Source: Chloroflexota bacterium (GTDB taxonomy: Bacteria; Chloroflexota; Anaerolineae; DTLA01). Taken from it: a stretch of 34,304 nucleotides of DNA. The DNA lies in NCBI GenBank assembly GCA_014360805.1, contig JACIWU010000033.1:1-34304 (forward strand), written 5' to 3'. Within the stretch, counting starts at the first letter, position 1. Every line of letters begins with the position of its first letter. The position numbers and the translations under genes were made by a program. The notes beneath the pieces were generated by a model, which worked only from the letters and a program-made list of their open reading frames with translations, had not been told where the DNA came from and ran no database searches. Positions 15,741 through 24,745 of the stretch are shown here, piece by piece.

Positions 15741-17077
15741 TGCCATATATACCCCATAACGATGCTGACCGCGCCGCGATGCTCAAGGCCATCGGGGTCA
15801 GCAGCCTTGAGGATCTCTTCCGCGACGTGCCGGCTCAGGCGCGCTATCCTGAGATCAATCTCCCTGCCCCGATGTCCGAGCCTGAACTGCTGGACCACAT
15901 CGGCGCGTTTAGCCAGATGAACGCCGACCTCAATCACTTCATCTGTTTCCTCGGCGCTGGCGCCTACAGGCATTTCATCCCAAGCGTCGTGGATCACATC
16001 GTTAGCCGCAGCGAATTCTACACTGCCTACACTCCCTACCAGCCCGAAATCAGCCAGGGCACGCTTCAGGCGATCTTTGAGTACCAGAGCATGATCTGCG
16101 CGCTCACGGGGATGGAAGTGGCGAACGCTTCGCACTACGATGGGGCTACTGCCGTGGCCGAGGCTATCGTCATGGCCTACAACGTACAGCGGAAAAAGCG
16201 CAACAAGGTGGTCATGTCCCCGTATGTGCACCCGGAATACCGCGCCACGGCCCGAACGTACGTGCAGGGGCTTGGGCTGGAGATCGTGGGCGACGACCGC
16301 CGTCAGGACCTGGACACGGTTCTCAATCTGGTGGACGAGCAGACCGCTTGTGTCGTTACCCAGACGCCCAACTTCCTGGGTGAGATTGAGGATTTGCGAG
16401 GCGTCGGCGACCGCGTCCACGCCAAAGGCGCGCTGTGGGTGGTGGTGGCAGACCCCATCTCGTTGGGTCTGTTCAAGGCGCCCGGGGACTACGGCGCTGA
16501 TATCGTTGTCGGGGAGGGGCAGCCTCTGGGCAACCCCCTCAGTTTCGGTGGCCCGTACCTGGGGTTCTTCGCCACCCGCGAGCGGTTTGTGCACAAGATG
16601 GCCGGGCGGCTGGTGGGCGAGACGGTGGACGCGGAAGGCCGGCGGGGCTTCGTTCTGACCCTTTCGGCCCGCGAGCAGCACATTCGGCGCGAGCGAGCCA
16701 CATCCAACATCTGTAGCAACGAGGCGCTGAATGCCCTGGCCGCGGCGGTCTATCTGGCGGCGGTGGGCAAATGCGGCCTTCGGCGCATCGCCGAACTGTG
16801 CTACCACAAGGCCCACTACGCGGCCAAAGCCGTCTCCAAAGTCCGCGGCTACTCGGTCGTAACGACAAAGCCCTTCTTCAAGGAGTTTGTCGTCCGGTGC
16901 CCTATGCCGGTCAGCGATCTCAATGATGAACTGCTGGAGTGGGGAATCGTAGGCGGGTACGATCTTGGCCGCGACTACCCGGACCTGGCCAACCACATGC
17001 TCCTGTGCGTTACGGAGCGGAACTCCCGCGCTGAAATTGACTATCTCGCCAAGGCACTGCGTGAGGTGGCGAAATGA
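15740..17077 (+). CDS. gcvPA: glycine dehydrogenase (decarboxylating) subunit 1
   Basis: 445 residues, the normal size of the N-terminal half of the P protein in organisms with a split enzyme. Characteristic blocks are [52 protein letters not shown] and SNICSNEAL. With GcvPB it decarboxylates glycine and loads the aminomethyl group onto GcvH, or does the reverse. The ATG at 15740 overlaps the gcvH stop by one base; a TTG directly before it is unlikely to be used. It ends in a 4-nt ATGA overlap with gcvPB. Confidence 0.96.
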   Translation: MPYIPHNDADRAAMLKAIGVSSLEDLFRDVPAQARYPEINLPAPMSEPELLDHIGAFSQMNADLNHFICFLGAGAYRHFIPSVVDHIVSRSEFYTAYTPYQPEISQGTLQAIFEYQSMICALTGMEVANASHYDGATAVAEAIVMAYNVQRKKRNKVVMSPYVHPEYRATARTYVQGLGLEIVGDDRRQDLDTVLNLVDEQTACVVTQTPNFLGEIEDLRGVGDRVHAKGALWVVVADPISLGLFKAPGDYGADIVVGEGQPLGNPLSFGGPYLGFFATRERFVHKMAGRLVGETVDAEGRRGFVLTLSAREQHIRRERATSNICSNEALNALAAAVYLAAVGKCGLRRIAELCYHKAHYAAKAVSKVRGYSVVTTKPFFKEFVVRCPMPVSDLNDELLEWGIVGGYDLGRDYPDLANHMLLCVTERNSRAEIDYLAKALREVAK

Positions 17078-18522
17078 CAGAGCCTCTTATCTTTGAGATC
17101 AGCAGACCAGGCCGGTGCGCTGCGTCGCTGCCGGAGTGCGACGTGCGGCCGTCTGCCCTGCCGAAGGACCTGCTCCGCGACGAACTGCCGCTGCCAGAGG
17201 TGAGCGAGTTGGATTTGGTGCGGCATTATGTGCGGCTGTCGCACCTGAACCACGCAGTGGACACGGGCTTCTATCCCCTGGGATCCTGCACGATGAAGTA
17301 CAATCCCAAGGTCAATGAGACTTTGGCTCGGCTGGAAGGCTTTGTGGCCACTCACCCATATCAACCCGAGTGGACCGTCCAAGGCAACCTGATCCTCATG
17401 TATGAACTCCAGGAGTGCCTGAAGGAGATCAGTGGGTTTGCGGCGGTGTCCCTTCAGCCGGCGGCGGGCGCGCACGGCGAATTCGCGGGCATGCTCATGG
17501 TTCGGGCGTACCATCTGGACCGAGGCGATCGCGGCCGCACCAAAGTGTTGGTGCCCGACTCGGCTCACGGCACGAACCCGGCTTCCACGGCCATGTGCGG
17601 CTTTGAGGTGGTGGAGATTCGTTCCGACGAGCGGGGCAATGTGGATCTGGAGGATCTCAAGGCTCATTGCGACGAGCACGTGGCGGGGATGATGCTCACG
17701 AACCCCAACACGCTGGGCCTGTTTGACGAGCACATCCTGGAGATTGCCGACATCGTGCATGGGTGCGGCGGGCTTCTGTACGGCGACGGGGCGAACCTGA
17801 ATGCCATCGTCGGAGTTGCGAAGCCCGCGGATCTCGGGTTTGACATCATGCACTTCAACTTGCACAAGACGTTCTCCACGCCTCACGGGGGCGGAGGCCC
17901 AGGCGCTGGCCCTGTCGGGGTAACCCAGGCGCTGGCCCAGTTTCTGCCCGGCCCAATCGTCGTTGAAGAGGAGTCCGATGAGGACGAGGGTCCGTATTAC
18001 TCCCTGGCCATGCCGGCCAAGAGCATCGGGCGGCTCAAGGCGTTCTACGGCAACTTCGGTGTGCTGGTGCGCGCCTATGCCTACATCCGACACCTGGGCG
18101 CGAGCGGGCTTCGCCGGGTAGCCGAGCACGCGGTGCTCAATGCGAACTATTTGCGCGTGCGGCTTCAGGACACCTACCCGCTGCCCTACAAGCGAACGTG
18201 CATGCACGAGTTCGTACTGTCGGGCACGATCCCCGGCGCTGAAGGTGTGCGGACCCTTGACATCGCCAAGCGGCTCATGGATTTCGGCTTCCACCCGCCG
18301 ACCATCTACTTCCCGCTGATCGTGCCGGAAGCCTTGATGATTGAGCCGACCGAGACCGAATCCCTGGAGACGCTGGACGCTTTCGCCGGCGCGATGCTCA
18401 AGATCGCCGAGGAGGCGCGCACGCAGCCGGAGATGCTGCACGATGCGCCGTTCACGACGCCGCTGCGGCGATTGGACGACGTTCGCGCGGCCCGCGAGCC
18501 GAAACTGCGCTGGCAGCCATAG
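17074..18522 (+). CDS. gcvPB: glycine dehydrogenase (decarboxylating) subunit 2
   Basis: 482 residues. The PLP-binding lysine is K265 in [48 protein letters not shown] and [16 protein letters not shown] are strong family blocks. It is the catalytic half of the split glycine decarboxylase. It is coupled to gcvPA by a 4-nt overlap. The T protein that completes the system is not in this operon but inside the large fusion on the opposite strand (19768-23373). No gene for the L protein (dihydrolipoyl dehydrogenase) is in the window. Confidence 0.97.
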   Translation: MTEPLIFEISRPGRCAASLPECDVRPSALPKDLLRDELPLPEVSELDLVRHYVRLSHLNHAVDTGFYPLGSCTMKYNPKVNETLARLEGFVATHPYQPEWTVQGNLILMYELQECLKEISGFAAVSLQPAAGAHGEFAGMLMVRAYHLDRGDRGRTKVLVPDSAHGTNPASTAMCGFEVVEIRSDERGNVDLEDLKAHCDEHVAGMMLTNPNTLGLFDEHILEIADIVHGCGGLLYGDGANLNAIVGVAKPADLGFDIMHFNLHKTFSTPHGGGGPGAGPVGVTQALAQFLPGPIVVEEESDEDEGPYYSLAMPAKSIGRLKAFYGNFGVLVRAYAYIRHLGASGLRRVAEHAVLNANYLRVRLQDTYPLPYKRTCMHEFVLSGTIPGAEGVRTLDIAKRLMDFGFHPPTIYFPLIVPEALMIEPTETESLETLDAFAGAMLKIAEEARTQPEMLHDAPFTTPLRRLDDVRAAREPKLRWQP

Positions 18523-18551
18523 ATTGACATGGGAGGCAGCACGCAAATCTC

Positions 18552-19691
18552 ATGGCTACCCCCAGAGTCCTGGTGGTGGATGACAGCAGCACGGCGCGGG
18601 CGTTCGTAAAGGCGGCGCTCGCCCGATCGGGGTTGAACATCCTGGAGGCCAGCAGCGGTCCCGAGGCGCTGGCCCTGCTGGGGGCGCAGTCCATAGACCT
18701 GGTCATCACGGATGTCGTGATGCCGGATATGGACGGCTACGAACTCGTGCGCCGCATTCGCAAGGACCCGCGCACGAGCGGAATCCCTGTGCTGGTCCTC
18801 ACGTCGCGGGGCGATGTGGCCGACAAGGTCGCCGGCTTTGAGGCGGGCGCCGACGATTACATGGTAAAGCCATTTGAGCCGGCGGAGTTGGAGGTGCGCG
18901 CCAGGGCTCTGCTGGCGCGGCGCGCGGTTTCCAATGCGCCAAGCGTCGCGCAGGAGAAGCAGGCGACCAGCGTCGCGGTTTTCGGGTGCAAGGGGGGCGT
19001 GGGAACGACCACGATTGCGGTGAATCTGGCCTTGGCCCTGCGCGAACTCAGCGGTGGGGCCGTTGCCCTCGTTGACGCCGACCTGTCCTTTGGCGACGTG
19101 GGCCTGCACCTGAACGTGCCCCCCGTGCACACCATCAACGACCTCGTGCAGTATGTGGAGGAACTGGATGCCTCCATGCTTGCCCAGGCGATGGTGGAAC
19201 ACCCGAGCGGCATTCGGGTCCTGCTGTCGCCGCCGAGACCCGAGAGGGCAGAAGAGGTATCCGCGCGCCTCATCGGGCGAGTGCTGGACGTGGCCTCGCG
19301 CAGTTTTGACTACGTTGTCGTTGACACGCAGCGGGTGTACGACGACCGCACGCTGATGGTTTTGGACAAAGCGGCTGTTATCCTGCTGGTCCTCACGGCG
19401 GACATCGGCGCGCTGCGCAATGCCAGCCTGTTCCTGACGCTCGCCCGAACGTTGGGCTATCCCGCCGACAAGGTCATACCGGTCCTGAACGGCACAGGCG
19501 TGGGTACCGGAATCCGAGAGCAGGACGTGAGGCGGGTTCTGGGCGGGCGAGAACCCGTCTCCATAGAGTCGGGGGGCGTGGAAGTGGCGCTGGCGACCAA
19601 CCAGGGCAATCCGATCATCCTCGCGAATCCGCGGAACAAGGCGGTGCGCGCCGTGAAGCAACTGGCCGGAAGGATTGTCTCAGAAGCGTGA
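18552..19691 (+). CDS. response-regulator receiver domain fused to MinD/CpaE-like ATPase
   Basis: 379 residues. An N-terminal receiver domain (about 4-122) has the acidic pair D10/D11, phospho-acceptor D54 (VITDVVMPDMDG), T84 and K106. A MinD/ParA-type P-loop ATPase follows with CKGGVGTTT at 146-154, a DAD motif near 180 and VVVDTQ as Walker B. This is the CpaE/TadZ layout, which positions pilus-secretion machinery at the cell pole, but no pilus genes are nearby. The ATG is 29 nt after gcvPB, with GGGAGG rather far (15 nt) upstream. The shared strand and the terminator right after it suggest it is the last cistron of the gcv operon. Its cognate kinase is not visible. Confidence 0.88.
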   Translation: MATPRVLVVDDSSTARAFVKAALARSGLNILEASSGPEALALLGAQSIDLVITDVVMPDMDGYELVRRIRKDPRTSGIPVLVLTSRGDVADKVAGFEAGADDYMVKPFEPAELEVRARALLARRAVSNAPSVAQEKQATSVAVFGCKGGVGTTTIAVNLALALRELSGGAVALVDADLSFGDVGLHLNVPPVHTINDLVQYVEELDASMLAQAMVEHPSGIRVLLSPPRPERAEEVSARLIGRVLDVASRSFDYVVVDTQRVYDDRTLMVLDKAAVILLVLTADIGALRNASLFLTLARTLGYPADKVIPVLNGTGVGTGIREQDVRRVLGGREPVSIESGGVEVALATNQGNPIILANPRNKAVRAVKQLAGRIVSEA

Positions 19692-19710
19692 ATCCCATCG
19701 TGCAGATGGC

Positions 19711-19746
19711 AAGGGAGGGGCCAGATGGTGTGCCCCTCCCTTTTTT
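19711..19746 (+). terminator. intrinsic terminator of the gcv operon
   Basis: AAGGGAGGGG and CCCCTCCCTT pair into a 10-bp stem with a 12-nt loop, followed by a run of six T. It sits 20 nt after the receiver-ATPase stop. The reverse strand lacks a comparable T run, so it mainly serves the plus-strand operon. Confidence 0.9.
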
Positions 19747-19767
19747 CTTCGCTGTGGATGCCGCCCG

Positions 19768-22700
19768 CTATTCTCCGGTTTCGGGCATGACCGGAGCGCC
19801 TAGCCTGGGGAATCGCGCCAACACCGTGCACCATTCGGGGAGCACGACCTGGTCCCCCCGCTCCAGTTCGGCCAGGGAGACGGGCTTGTCGGTTTTGGCG
19901 GCCGCCGTTGGGAAGACCGCAATCTCCGTACCCTCCTGCGCGTAACGCTTGTCCACCAGCGCCATGCCGATTTGAGTTTCGCCCACGAGGGTACAACTGG
20001 TAACGCGGCCGATGTATTGCCCACGCTTGTTGACCACAGGCTCGTGGCCGCGGAGGGCGCGGGCGTTGGGCGAATTGACCCGGAACCGGACGATGGTGTT
20101 CTTGGCCTCGGCGGAGTGTTGCAGGATTGCGTCGCGCCCCACGAAGAACGGCTTGTGGTACTTGACATAAGGCTCAAAGCCTGCCTCAATTGGGGTGATC
20201 CCGTAGGCTCCGGCCAACTCATGCCCGTACAGCGGCAGGCCGGCCTCAATGCGCGTGGAGTCACGCGCGGCCAGGCCAGCCGGCTTCAGCCCAAACGGCT
20301 CGCCTTTCTCTAGCAACAGATTCCAGAGGCGCACGGCCTCATCCGGATGCACGAAAAGTTCAAACCCCACCGGTTCGCCGGTGTAGCCTGTGCGGGACAC
20401 AACCAGTGGGATGCCCGCAAGGGTGGTCTCTATCAACTCCGTGCGGCGGATGTGCGCCAAGTCCGCGGCCTGCCTGGAGTCGCGGGCCAGGCTTTGCAGG
20501 ATCGCCAGGGATGCGGGGCCTTGCAGCGCCAGGTCAACTTTGCAGTCCTTGCCCCAGCGGGGGTCTTTCAGGTCGCGCAGGGTGGCGGGGGCTTCCACGC
20601 GCACATAGGGCCGATTGCGGTCAATCCGCACCTGCCCTTCGTTCACGGCGTTCAGCCAAGCCCAGTCCTTCTCCGCATTGGCCGCGTTGACCACCACCAT
20701 GTACCGGTCGCGCCGCAGGCAGTAGATGATGATATCGTCCAGGACGTTGCCATCCGGGTCCAGCAGGTAGGCGTACTGCGACTGGCCAGGCTCCAGCCAC
20801 CGCACGTAGTTGGACGCCACCACGTCCAGGAACGAGGCCGCGTGGGGGCCTGAGACTTCCAGCACGCCCATGTGGGCCACGTCAAACAGGCCGGCGGTCT
20901 TTCGGACGGCGGCGTGCTCCTCACCGACGCTGGTGTACCAGACCGGCATCTCCCAGCCGGCAAAGGGAATCAACTTGCGCGTGCGCTTCTTGTGCTCTTC
21001 GTAGAGCGGTGTTCGCTTGAGGGTTTCTTCTTCCTGCCACTGCCATGTGAATTCAGGCAGGTGCTCCACCGGCGCGGACGCGGCCAAAGACTCTTGCCCC
21101 ACGAAGTAGGGTTTGCGCAGGTCAAAGAGGGTTTCGTGCCCGCCATGGAGCAGCGCCAAGGCGCTGGGGCGGGCGGCTTCGCCGTCGTAGGCGGGAAGTC
21201 CGGCCGCTCGCCGCGCCGCAATCCAAGCGTCGCGGCCGCCAGGCACCGCGCCCGCATCCGTGAGGCTCTTCTCCAGCGCCGTGATGGCGTCGGGATGGCC
21301 CATGCAGAGAAGCCCGTCGCGCAGGAAAGGCGCGCTGCCGATGAGCAGCGGGTGGCCGGCAAATTGCGTTTCCTGCGCGCGGCCTTGCTCAACGTTGCCG
21401 ACGCGCAGGACGTTGTCCAGCAGGGCGCGCGCCGCTGGGCCGACGACCGCCAGGGCCACCAGCGTCGCCTCGTCGGGCGCCTCTGTGGTAGCATCTACGA
21501 CAATCGCAGGCCCCTGCACCTTGCGCAGGATGTCCTGGTTGTCAAAGAGCACGTAGCCGTCGCTCAGCGCGCGGAGCCAATCCCTGACCGTGTCGGCGTT
21601 GGCGGCGTTGACGATCACGTGGTAGCGGTCCTCGCCCTGGGGGCCTGGGGCAAGCCGCAGGATGAGCACGTCGTCCAGGACATGGCCATCTCCGTCCAGG
21701 AGCGCGGCATGGGCCACCTGGCCGGGTTCCAGGGCGGCCAAGTTGGCCGTTGTGGCTTCCTGGAGAAACGCGTGGGCGCGCGCGCCACGCACAGACAATA
21801 TCGTGAACTGCGACGGGTCCAGGATTACCGCGCCTTGGGCCAGGGCGCGCGAAACGGCAGCGGGGTCCGGCGTGTGCGTCTGAACTGGCACCGCAGCGGG
21901 GCTCGGCGATGGCGGCAGATGGTAGTGGGGGTAGCCAGAGCGGCGTTCGGTCTGGGGCTCAAACCGCGAGGCGAACTCGTCCACTTCTTGCCGCACCTGG
22001 CGAAGGAGCGCGAAGGGAGCCTTTCCGCGCGGCAGGATGCCGCTGAGACCCACGTACTGGAATGGGCGAATCTCGCGGACGACGCGGAAGATGAAATCGG
22101 CGATGCGATCCATGTCCGGCTCGCGCATGCCGCGTTGCGTAACCCAGGGCGTGCCGAGTCGTATGCCGCTGGCGAGGGCGGTGATCTCGTCGCCGGGGAT
22201 AGTGTTCTTGTTGACGATGATTCCGCAGATTTCCAGCAGGCGCGCCGCTATTTCGCCCCTGGGGAACTCGCCCGTCGGCGACTTCACGGACTTGAGGTCC
22301 ACCAGGAGGAGGTGGGTATCCGTCCCGCCGTAGGCCAGGCGCAGGCCACGGTCCTGCAAACTTTGGGCCAGTGCCTTCGCGTTGAGCACGATTTGCTTCT
22401 GGAGCGCGTGGAATTGCGGCGTCTGCGCGAGTTTGAAGGCCACGGCAAGGGCTGCGAACGTGTTGACGTGAGGCCCGCCCTGTTCGCCCGGGAACACGGC
22501 GCTGTCAATCTTCGCGGCATGTTCTTCCGATGTGGTCAGGATCACGGCCGCGCGCGGCCCGCAGATAGTCTTGTGGGTGGTGAACACGGTAACGTCGGCG
22601 ATGCCCACCGGGCTTGGATAGGCGCCGGCGACGACCATGCCTGCCGTGTGGGCGATGTCGGCCATGAGGATCGCCCCCACGGCGTCAGCGATTTCGCGGA

Positions 22701-23373
22701 ACTTCTGCCAGTCGGGCGCCCATGGATAGGACGTGTAGCCCGCGATGATCATCTTGGGGCGATGCTGGAGCGCCAACTCGCGGATGGCGTCGTAGTCCAG
22801 GCGCTCGGTCTTGGGGTCCACCGTGTAGGAGACGATGCGGTACTGCTTGCCCGAACGGTTGAACTGGCTGCCGTGGGTCAGGTGGCCGCCGTGCATCAGG
22901 TTCATACCCATGACGGTCTCGCCGGGGCGGACGAACGCCTCGTAGATGGCGTTGTTGGCGGCGGCCCCCGACAGCGGCTGTACGTTCACGAAGATTTGGT
23001 CGGCGCGCACGCGCTCGTTGGCGAAGCAGGCGGCGGCGCGTTTCTGGGCCAGCGTCTCCACGAAATTGACATAATCGGCACCTTTGTAAAATCGCCGATC
23101 CGCGTAGCGTCGGTAGTAGGCCAGTTGATGATCATAATCCAGCAGTAGTTCTTCAGGTTCCCGGCCCATGCGGGTTGGGGGATAGCCTTCGGCGTAGATG
23201 TGCGAGAACTCGGACGAGAGCGCTTCTCGCACGGCAGAGGGCGCTATGCTCTCCGATGGAATCAGAATGATGCGCCGGGACTGGCGCTCTCGCTCCAAAT
23301 CAATCAGAGTCTGAACTTGAGGGTCCAGCGAGGCCAGGGAACCATGGAAGAGAAAACTGTGGCGCTCACTCAT
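19768..23373 (-). CDS. glyA-gcvT: serine hydroxymethyltransferase - truncated GcvT/YgfZ-like - GcvT triple fusion
   Basis: 1201 residues in one frame; ATG with AAAGGAG upstream. Residues about 11-470 are SHMT: IIL-SES near 35-42, DIAHTAGM at 239-246, PLP lysine K268 in TTHKTICGPR, FPGEQGGPHVNTFAA and SGIRLGTPWVTQRGM. SHMT carries an extra segment of about 28 residues (66-94) between YAEGYP and RFYKGADY. A Pro-rich linker (480-505) leads to a compact GcvT/YgfZ-like module (about 505-770) that keeps an LDD motif (D567, D568) and KPYFVGQE. This module lacks the FAGWEMP and TGYTGE blocks and the C-terminal barrel. Residues about 785-1190 are a complete aminomethyltransferase (FAGWEMPVWY, LDD at 878-880, RTGYTGE, RDSTRIEAGLPLYG). 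The protein joins the 5,10-methylene-THF-producing step of glycine cleavage to the methylene-THF-using serine synthesis. Preceded by an unknown gene, gap 4 nt. Confidence 0.93.
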   Translation of the reverse strand: MSERHSFLFHGSLASLDPQVQTLIDLERERQSRRIILIPSESIAPSAVREALSSEFSHIYAEGYPPTRMGREPEELLLDYDHQLAYYRRYADRRFYKGADYVNFVETLAQKRAAACFANERVRADQIFVNVQPLSGAAANNAIYEAFVRPGETVMGMNLMHGGHLTHGSQFNRSGKQYRIVSYTVDPKTERLDYDAIRELALQHRPKMIIAGYTSYPWAPDWQKFREIADAVGAILMADIAHTAGMVVAGAYPSPVGIADVTVFTTHKTICGPRAAVILTTSEEHAAKIDSAVFPGEQGGPHVNTFAALAVAFKLAQTPQFHALQKQIVLNAKALAQSLQDRGLRLAYGGTDTHLLLVDLKSVKSPTGEFPRGEIAARLLEICGIIVNKNTIPGDEITALASGIRLGTPWVTQRGMREPDMDRIADFIFRVVREIRPFQYVGLSGILPRGKAPFALLRQVRQEVDEFASRFEPQTERRSGYPHYHLPPSPSPAAVPVQTHTPDPAAVSRALAQGAVILDPSQFTILSVRGARAHAFLQEATTANLAALEPGQVAHAALLDGDGHVLDDVLILRLAPGPQGEDRYHVIVNAANADTVRDWLRALSDGYVLFDNQDILRKVQGPAIVVDATTEAPDEATLVALAVVGPAARALLDNVLRVGNVEQGRAQETQFAGHPLLIGSAPFLRDGLLCMGHPDAITALEKSLTDAGAVPGGRDAWIAARRAAGLPAYDGEAARPSALALLHGGHETLFDLRKPYFVGQESLAASAPVEHLPEFTWQWQEEETLKRTPLYEEHKKRTRKLIPFAGWEMPVWYTSVGEEHAAVRKTAGLFDVAHMGVLEVSGPHAASFLDVVASNYVRWLEPGQSQYAYLLDPDGNVLDDIIIYCLRRDRYMVVVNAANAEKDWAWLNAVNEGQVRIDRNRPYVRVEAPATLRDLKDPRWGKDCKVDLALQGPASLAILQSLARDSRQAADLAHIRRTELIETTLAGIPLVVSRTGYTGEPVGFELFVHPDEAVRLWNLLLEKGEPFGLKPAGLAARDSTRIEAGLPLYGHELAGAYGITPIEAGFEPYVKYHKPFFVGRDAILQHSAEAKNTIVRFRVNSPNARALRGHEPVVNKRGQYIGRVTSCTLVGETQIGMALVDKRYAQEGTEIAVFPTAAAKTDKPVSLAELERGDQVVLPEWCTVLARFPRLGAPVMPETGE

Positions 23374-23377
23374 GATC

Positions 23378-24415
23378 TCACTCCTTTGTGATTTGCTTTG
23401 CGCTGGGCACCGGGACCGTCTCGTACTGCCGTGGCAAATCCTTGCGTTCCCAGGCGCGTTCTATCAGCAGGTAGATGCCTCCCGTCAGCAGGCTGTTGCC
23501 GCCGAGGACGGCAGGGCGGTCGCCGTTCAAGAGCGCCTCGGTGAGCCGACGCAATCCCCGGTGGGCGACGCGGGCAACCAACCCCATGTCGGAATAGAAG
23601 AAATCGTCCGGCGCGGGCCACTCTGATTCGCGGAACAGGATGCGCGTGTTCACCAGAAACGCCTCGCCGAGTTCGGACAGGTACCGCACGAAGCGCGCGG
23701 CTCCGACCGAGGCCAGCAGCGAGGTGAGCAATCCGCCCGGCGCATCGCCCAGCAGCCGCACGCGGCAGGCGGTCTCTTGCTCCAGGTGCCGCCATCCTTC
23801 CGAGCCGGGGTCGCCCACAACGACGAGTTCGGCGGTGCGCTTCGTCAGAACGCGGGTAACGGCGCGGATGTTCTCGGCGACGACGGGTGCGGGGCGGGTG
23901 CTCTCGCCCGGAGCCAGGTCTCGCGGGCCAAGCGTGTCCAACAGGCAGAGGTCTCCGGCGGTGGCGATGCGGAACATGGTGGCGGCGGCGGGCGGGAACA
24001 GTTTTTGCGGCTTGCTTCCGGTTTTGGGCCACGTTCCCCCGGGGAACGCCCACAGGTCCGCGCGTTGCGGGCGGTTGCCCCAGATACAGCCGTCTCGCGC
24101 TGCCAGGCCCAGGCGACAGGCGCTCTCGCCGGTCAGGAGCGCGCCCGCGCCCCATCGCACCCACAAGACGCTGCCGGCGATTCCGGACAGTTGGTGGGCG
24201 CCCGGCAACGGGGTGTCGTCTCCGAAGAGGCGCGCGGCCTCGCATCTGTCGCCGACGAGCACCGCACGCGCGCCGCATTCCTGCGCGGCCTTGGCCACGC
24301 GCAGCACGGCGCGGCGACGAGCCTCGGCGAGGGCTGAACGCATCCCGTCGCCACCTTGCGTTGGCCGCACTTCCAGGGCGACGTGGAGTGTATTTGACGA
24401 CTGCCCAACAATCAC
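23378..24415 (-). CDS. conserved-looking protein of unknown function, operon partner of the SHMT-GcvT fusion
   Basis: 345 residues from a GTG at 24415 that has GGAG 7 nt upstream. An ATG at 24454 in the same frame would give 358 residues but has only GGTGGA directly against it. I do not recognise the family. The protein has no signal peptide or membrane segment. It contains several glycine-rich turns, a VVVGDPGSEGW stretch near 200 and a C-terminal GGNSLLTGGIYLLIERAW block near 305. The stop is 4 nt before the SHMT-GcvT start, and a strong promoter lies just upstream (24482-24510). The two genes therefore form one transcript, suggesting a role in glycine, serine or folate metabolism. A second frame over the same DNA (23370-24470) is Arg/Ala/Pro-rich and looks like a shadow. 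Confidence 0.7.
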   Translation of the reverse strand: MIVGQSSNTLHVALEVRPTQGGDGMRSALAEARRRAVLRVAKAAQECGARAVLVGDRCEAARLFGDDTPLPGAHQLSGIAGSVLWVRWGAGALLTGESACRLGLAARDGCIWGNRPQRADLWAFPGGTWPKTGSKPQKLFPPAAATMFRIATAGDLCLLDTLGPRDLAPGESTRPAPVVAENIRAVTRVLTKRTAELVVVGDPGSEGWRHLEQETACRVRLLGDAPGGLLTSLLASVGAARFVRYLSELGEAFLVNTRILFRESEWPAPDDFFYSDMGLVARVAHRGLRRLTEALLNGDRPAVLGGNSLLTGGIYLLIERAWERKDLPRQYETVPVPSAKQITKE

Positions 24416-24481
24416 GGAAGATCTCCGGAGTTCTCGGAATGGCAGGGCTTGCATTCCACCGATGCAGCACTGTCTAGAGGC

Positions 24482-24510
24482 ATTCTACTATCCGAGGGGC
24501 GCTTTGTCAA
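24482..24510 (-). promoter_or_regulatory. promoter of the unknown gene - SHMT-GcvT operon
   Basis: On the minus strand a perfect TTGACA (24510-24505), a 17-nt spacer and TAGAAT (24487-24482), about 67 nt before the GTG start. Confidence 0.75.
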
Positions 24511-24527
24511 AGGCGCGCGCGGGTGGC

Positions 24528-24574
24528 GGCCCCTTACCCTAGCCCGCTCCCCGCATAAGCGGGGCGGGGGGACT
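24528..24574. repeat. dispersed GC-rich palindromic repeat, copy 1
   Basis: CCCCTTACCCTAGCCCGCTC followed by CCGCATAAGCGG and a G-rich arm forms an imperfect palindrome. It closely resembles copy 2 at 24621-24670. It belongs to the CCCTCACCC(T/C)AACCCTCTCCC type of intergenic repeat found scattered in many bacterial genomes. It lies in the 330-bp gap between divergent promoters. Confidence 0.7.
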
Positions 24575-24620
24575 TGGCGGCTAGGGATAGCCGCCCTACT
24601 TGCTGCCTGCGGGCGGGGGC

Positions 24621-24670
24621 GGCCCCTCACCCCAACCCTCTCCCCGCGCAAGCGGGGCGAGGGGGTGGGA
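24621..24670. repeat. dispersed GC-rich palindromic repeat, copy 2
   Basis: GGCCCCTCACCCCAACCCTC, then CCCCGCGCAAGCGGGG, then GAGGGGGTGGG: long complementary arms around a small central hairpin. It ends 2 nt before the -35 box of the flavodiiron promoter. Transcribed, it would make a very stable hairpin. Confidence 0.75.
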
Positions 24671-24672
24671 CT

Positions 24673-24701
24673 TTGCGAATCCTGCCACAATGGGGTATCA
24701 T
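24673..24701 (+). promoter_or_regulatory. promoter of the flavodiiron gene
   Basis: TTGCGA (24673-24678), a 17-nt spacer and TATCAT (24696-24701), 45 nt before the ATG. It directly abuts repeat copy 2. Confidence 0.6.
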
Positions 24702-24745
24702 GTGCCTAGAATATCAACCGAGCATCACAATCAGGAGGTGGCCCT

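Noticed and set aside
20872-23148. Long open frame of 758 codons on the plus strand opposite the SHMT-GcvT fusion
   Set aside because: Arg/Gly/Val-rich translation without recognisable motifs, fully inside a gene with strong homology on the other strand; a GC-rich shadow.
23370-24470. Second minus-strand frame of 366 codons over the unknown gene at 23378-24415
   Set aside because: Extremely Arg/Pro-rich, no ribosome-binding site, and it would run into the SHMT-GcvT start; the chosen frame has balanced composition and a better start.
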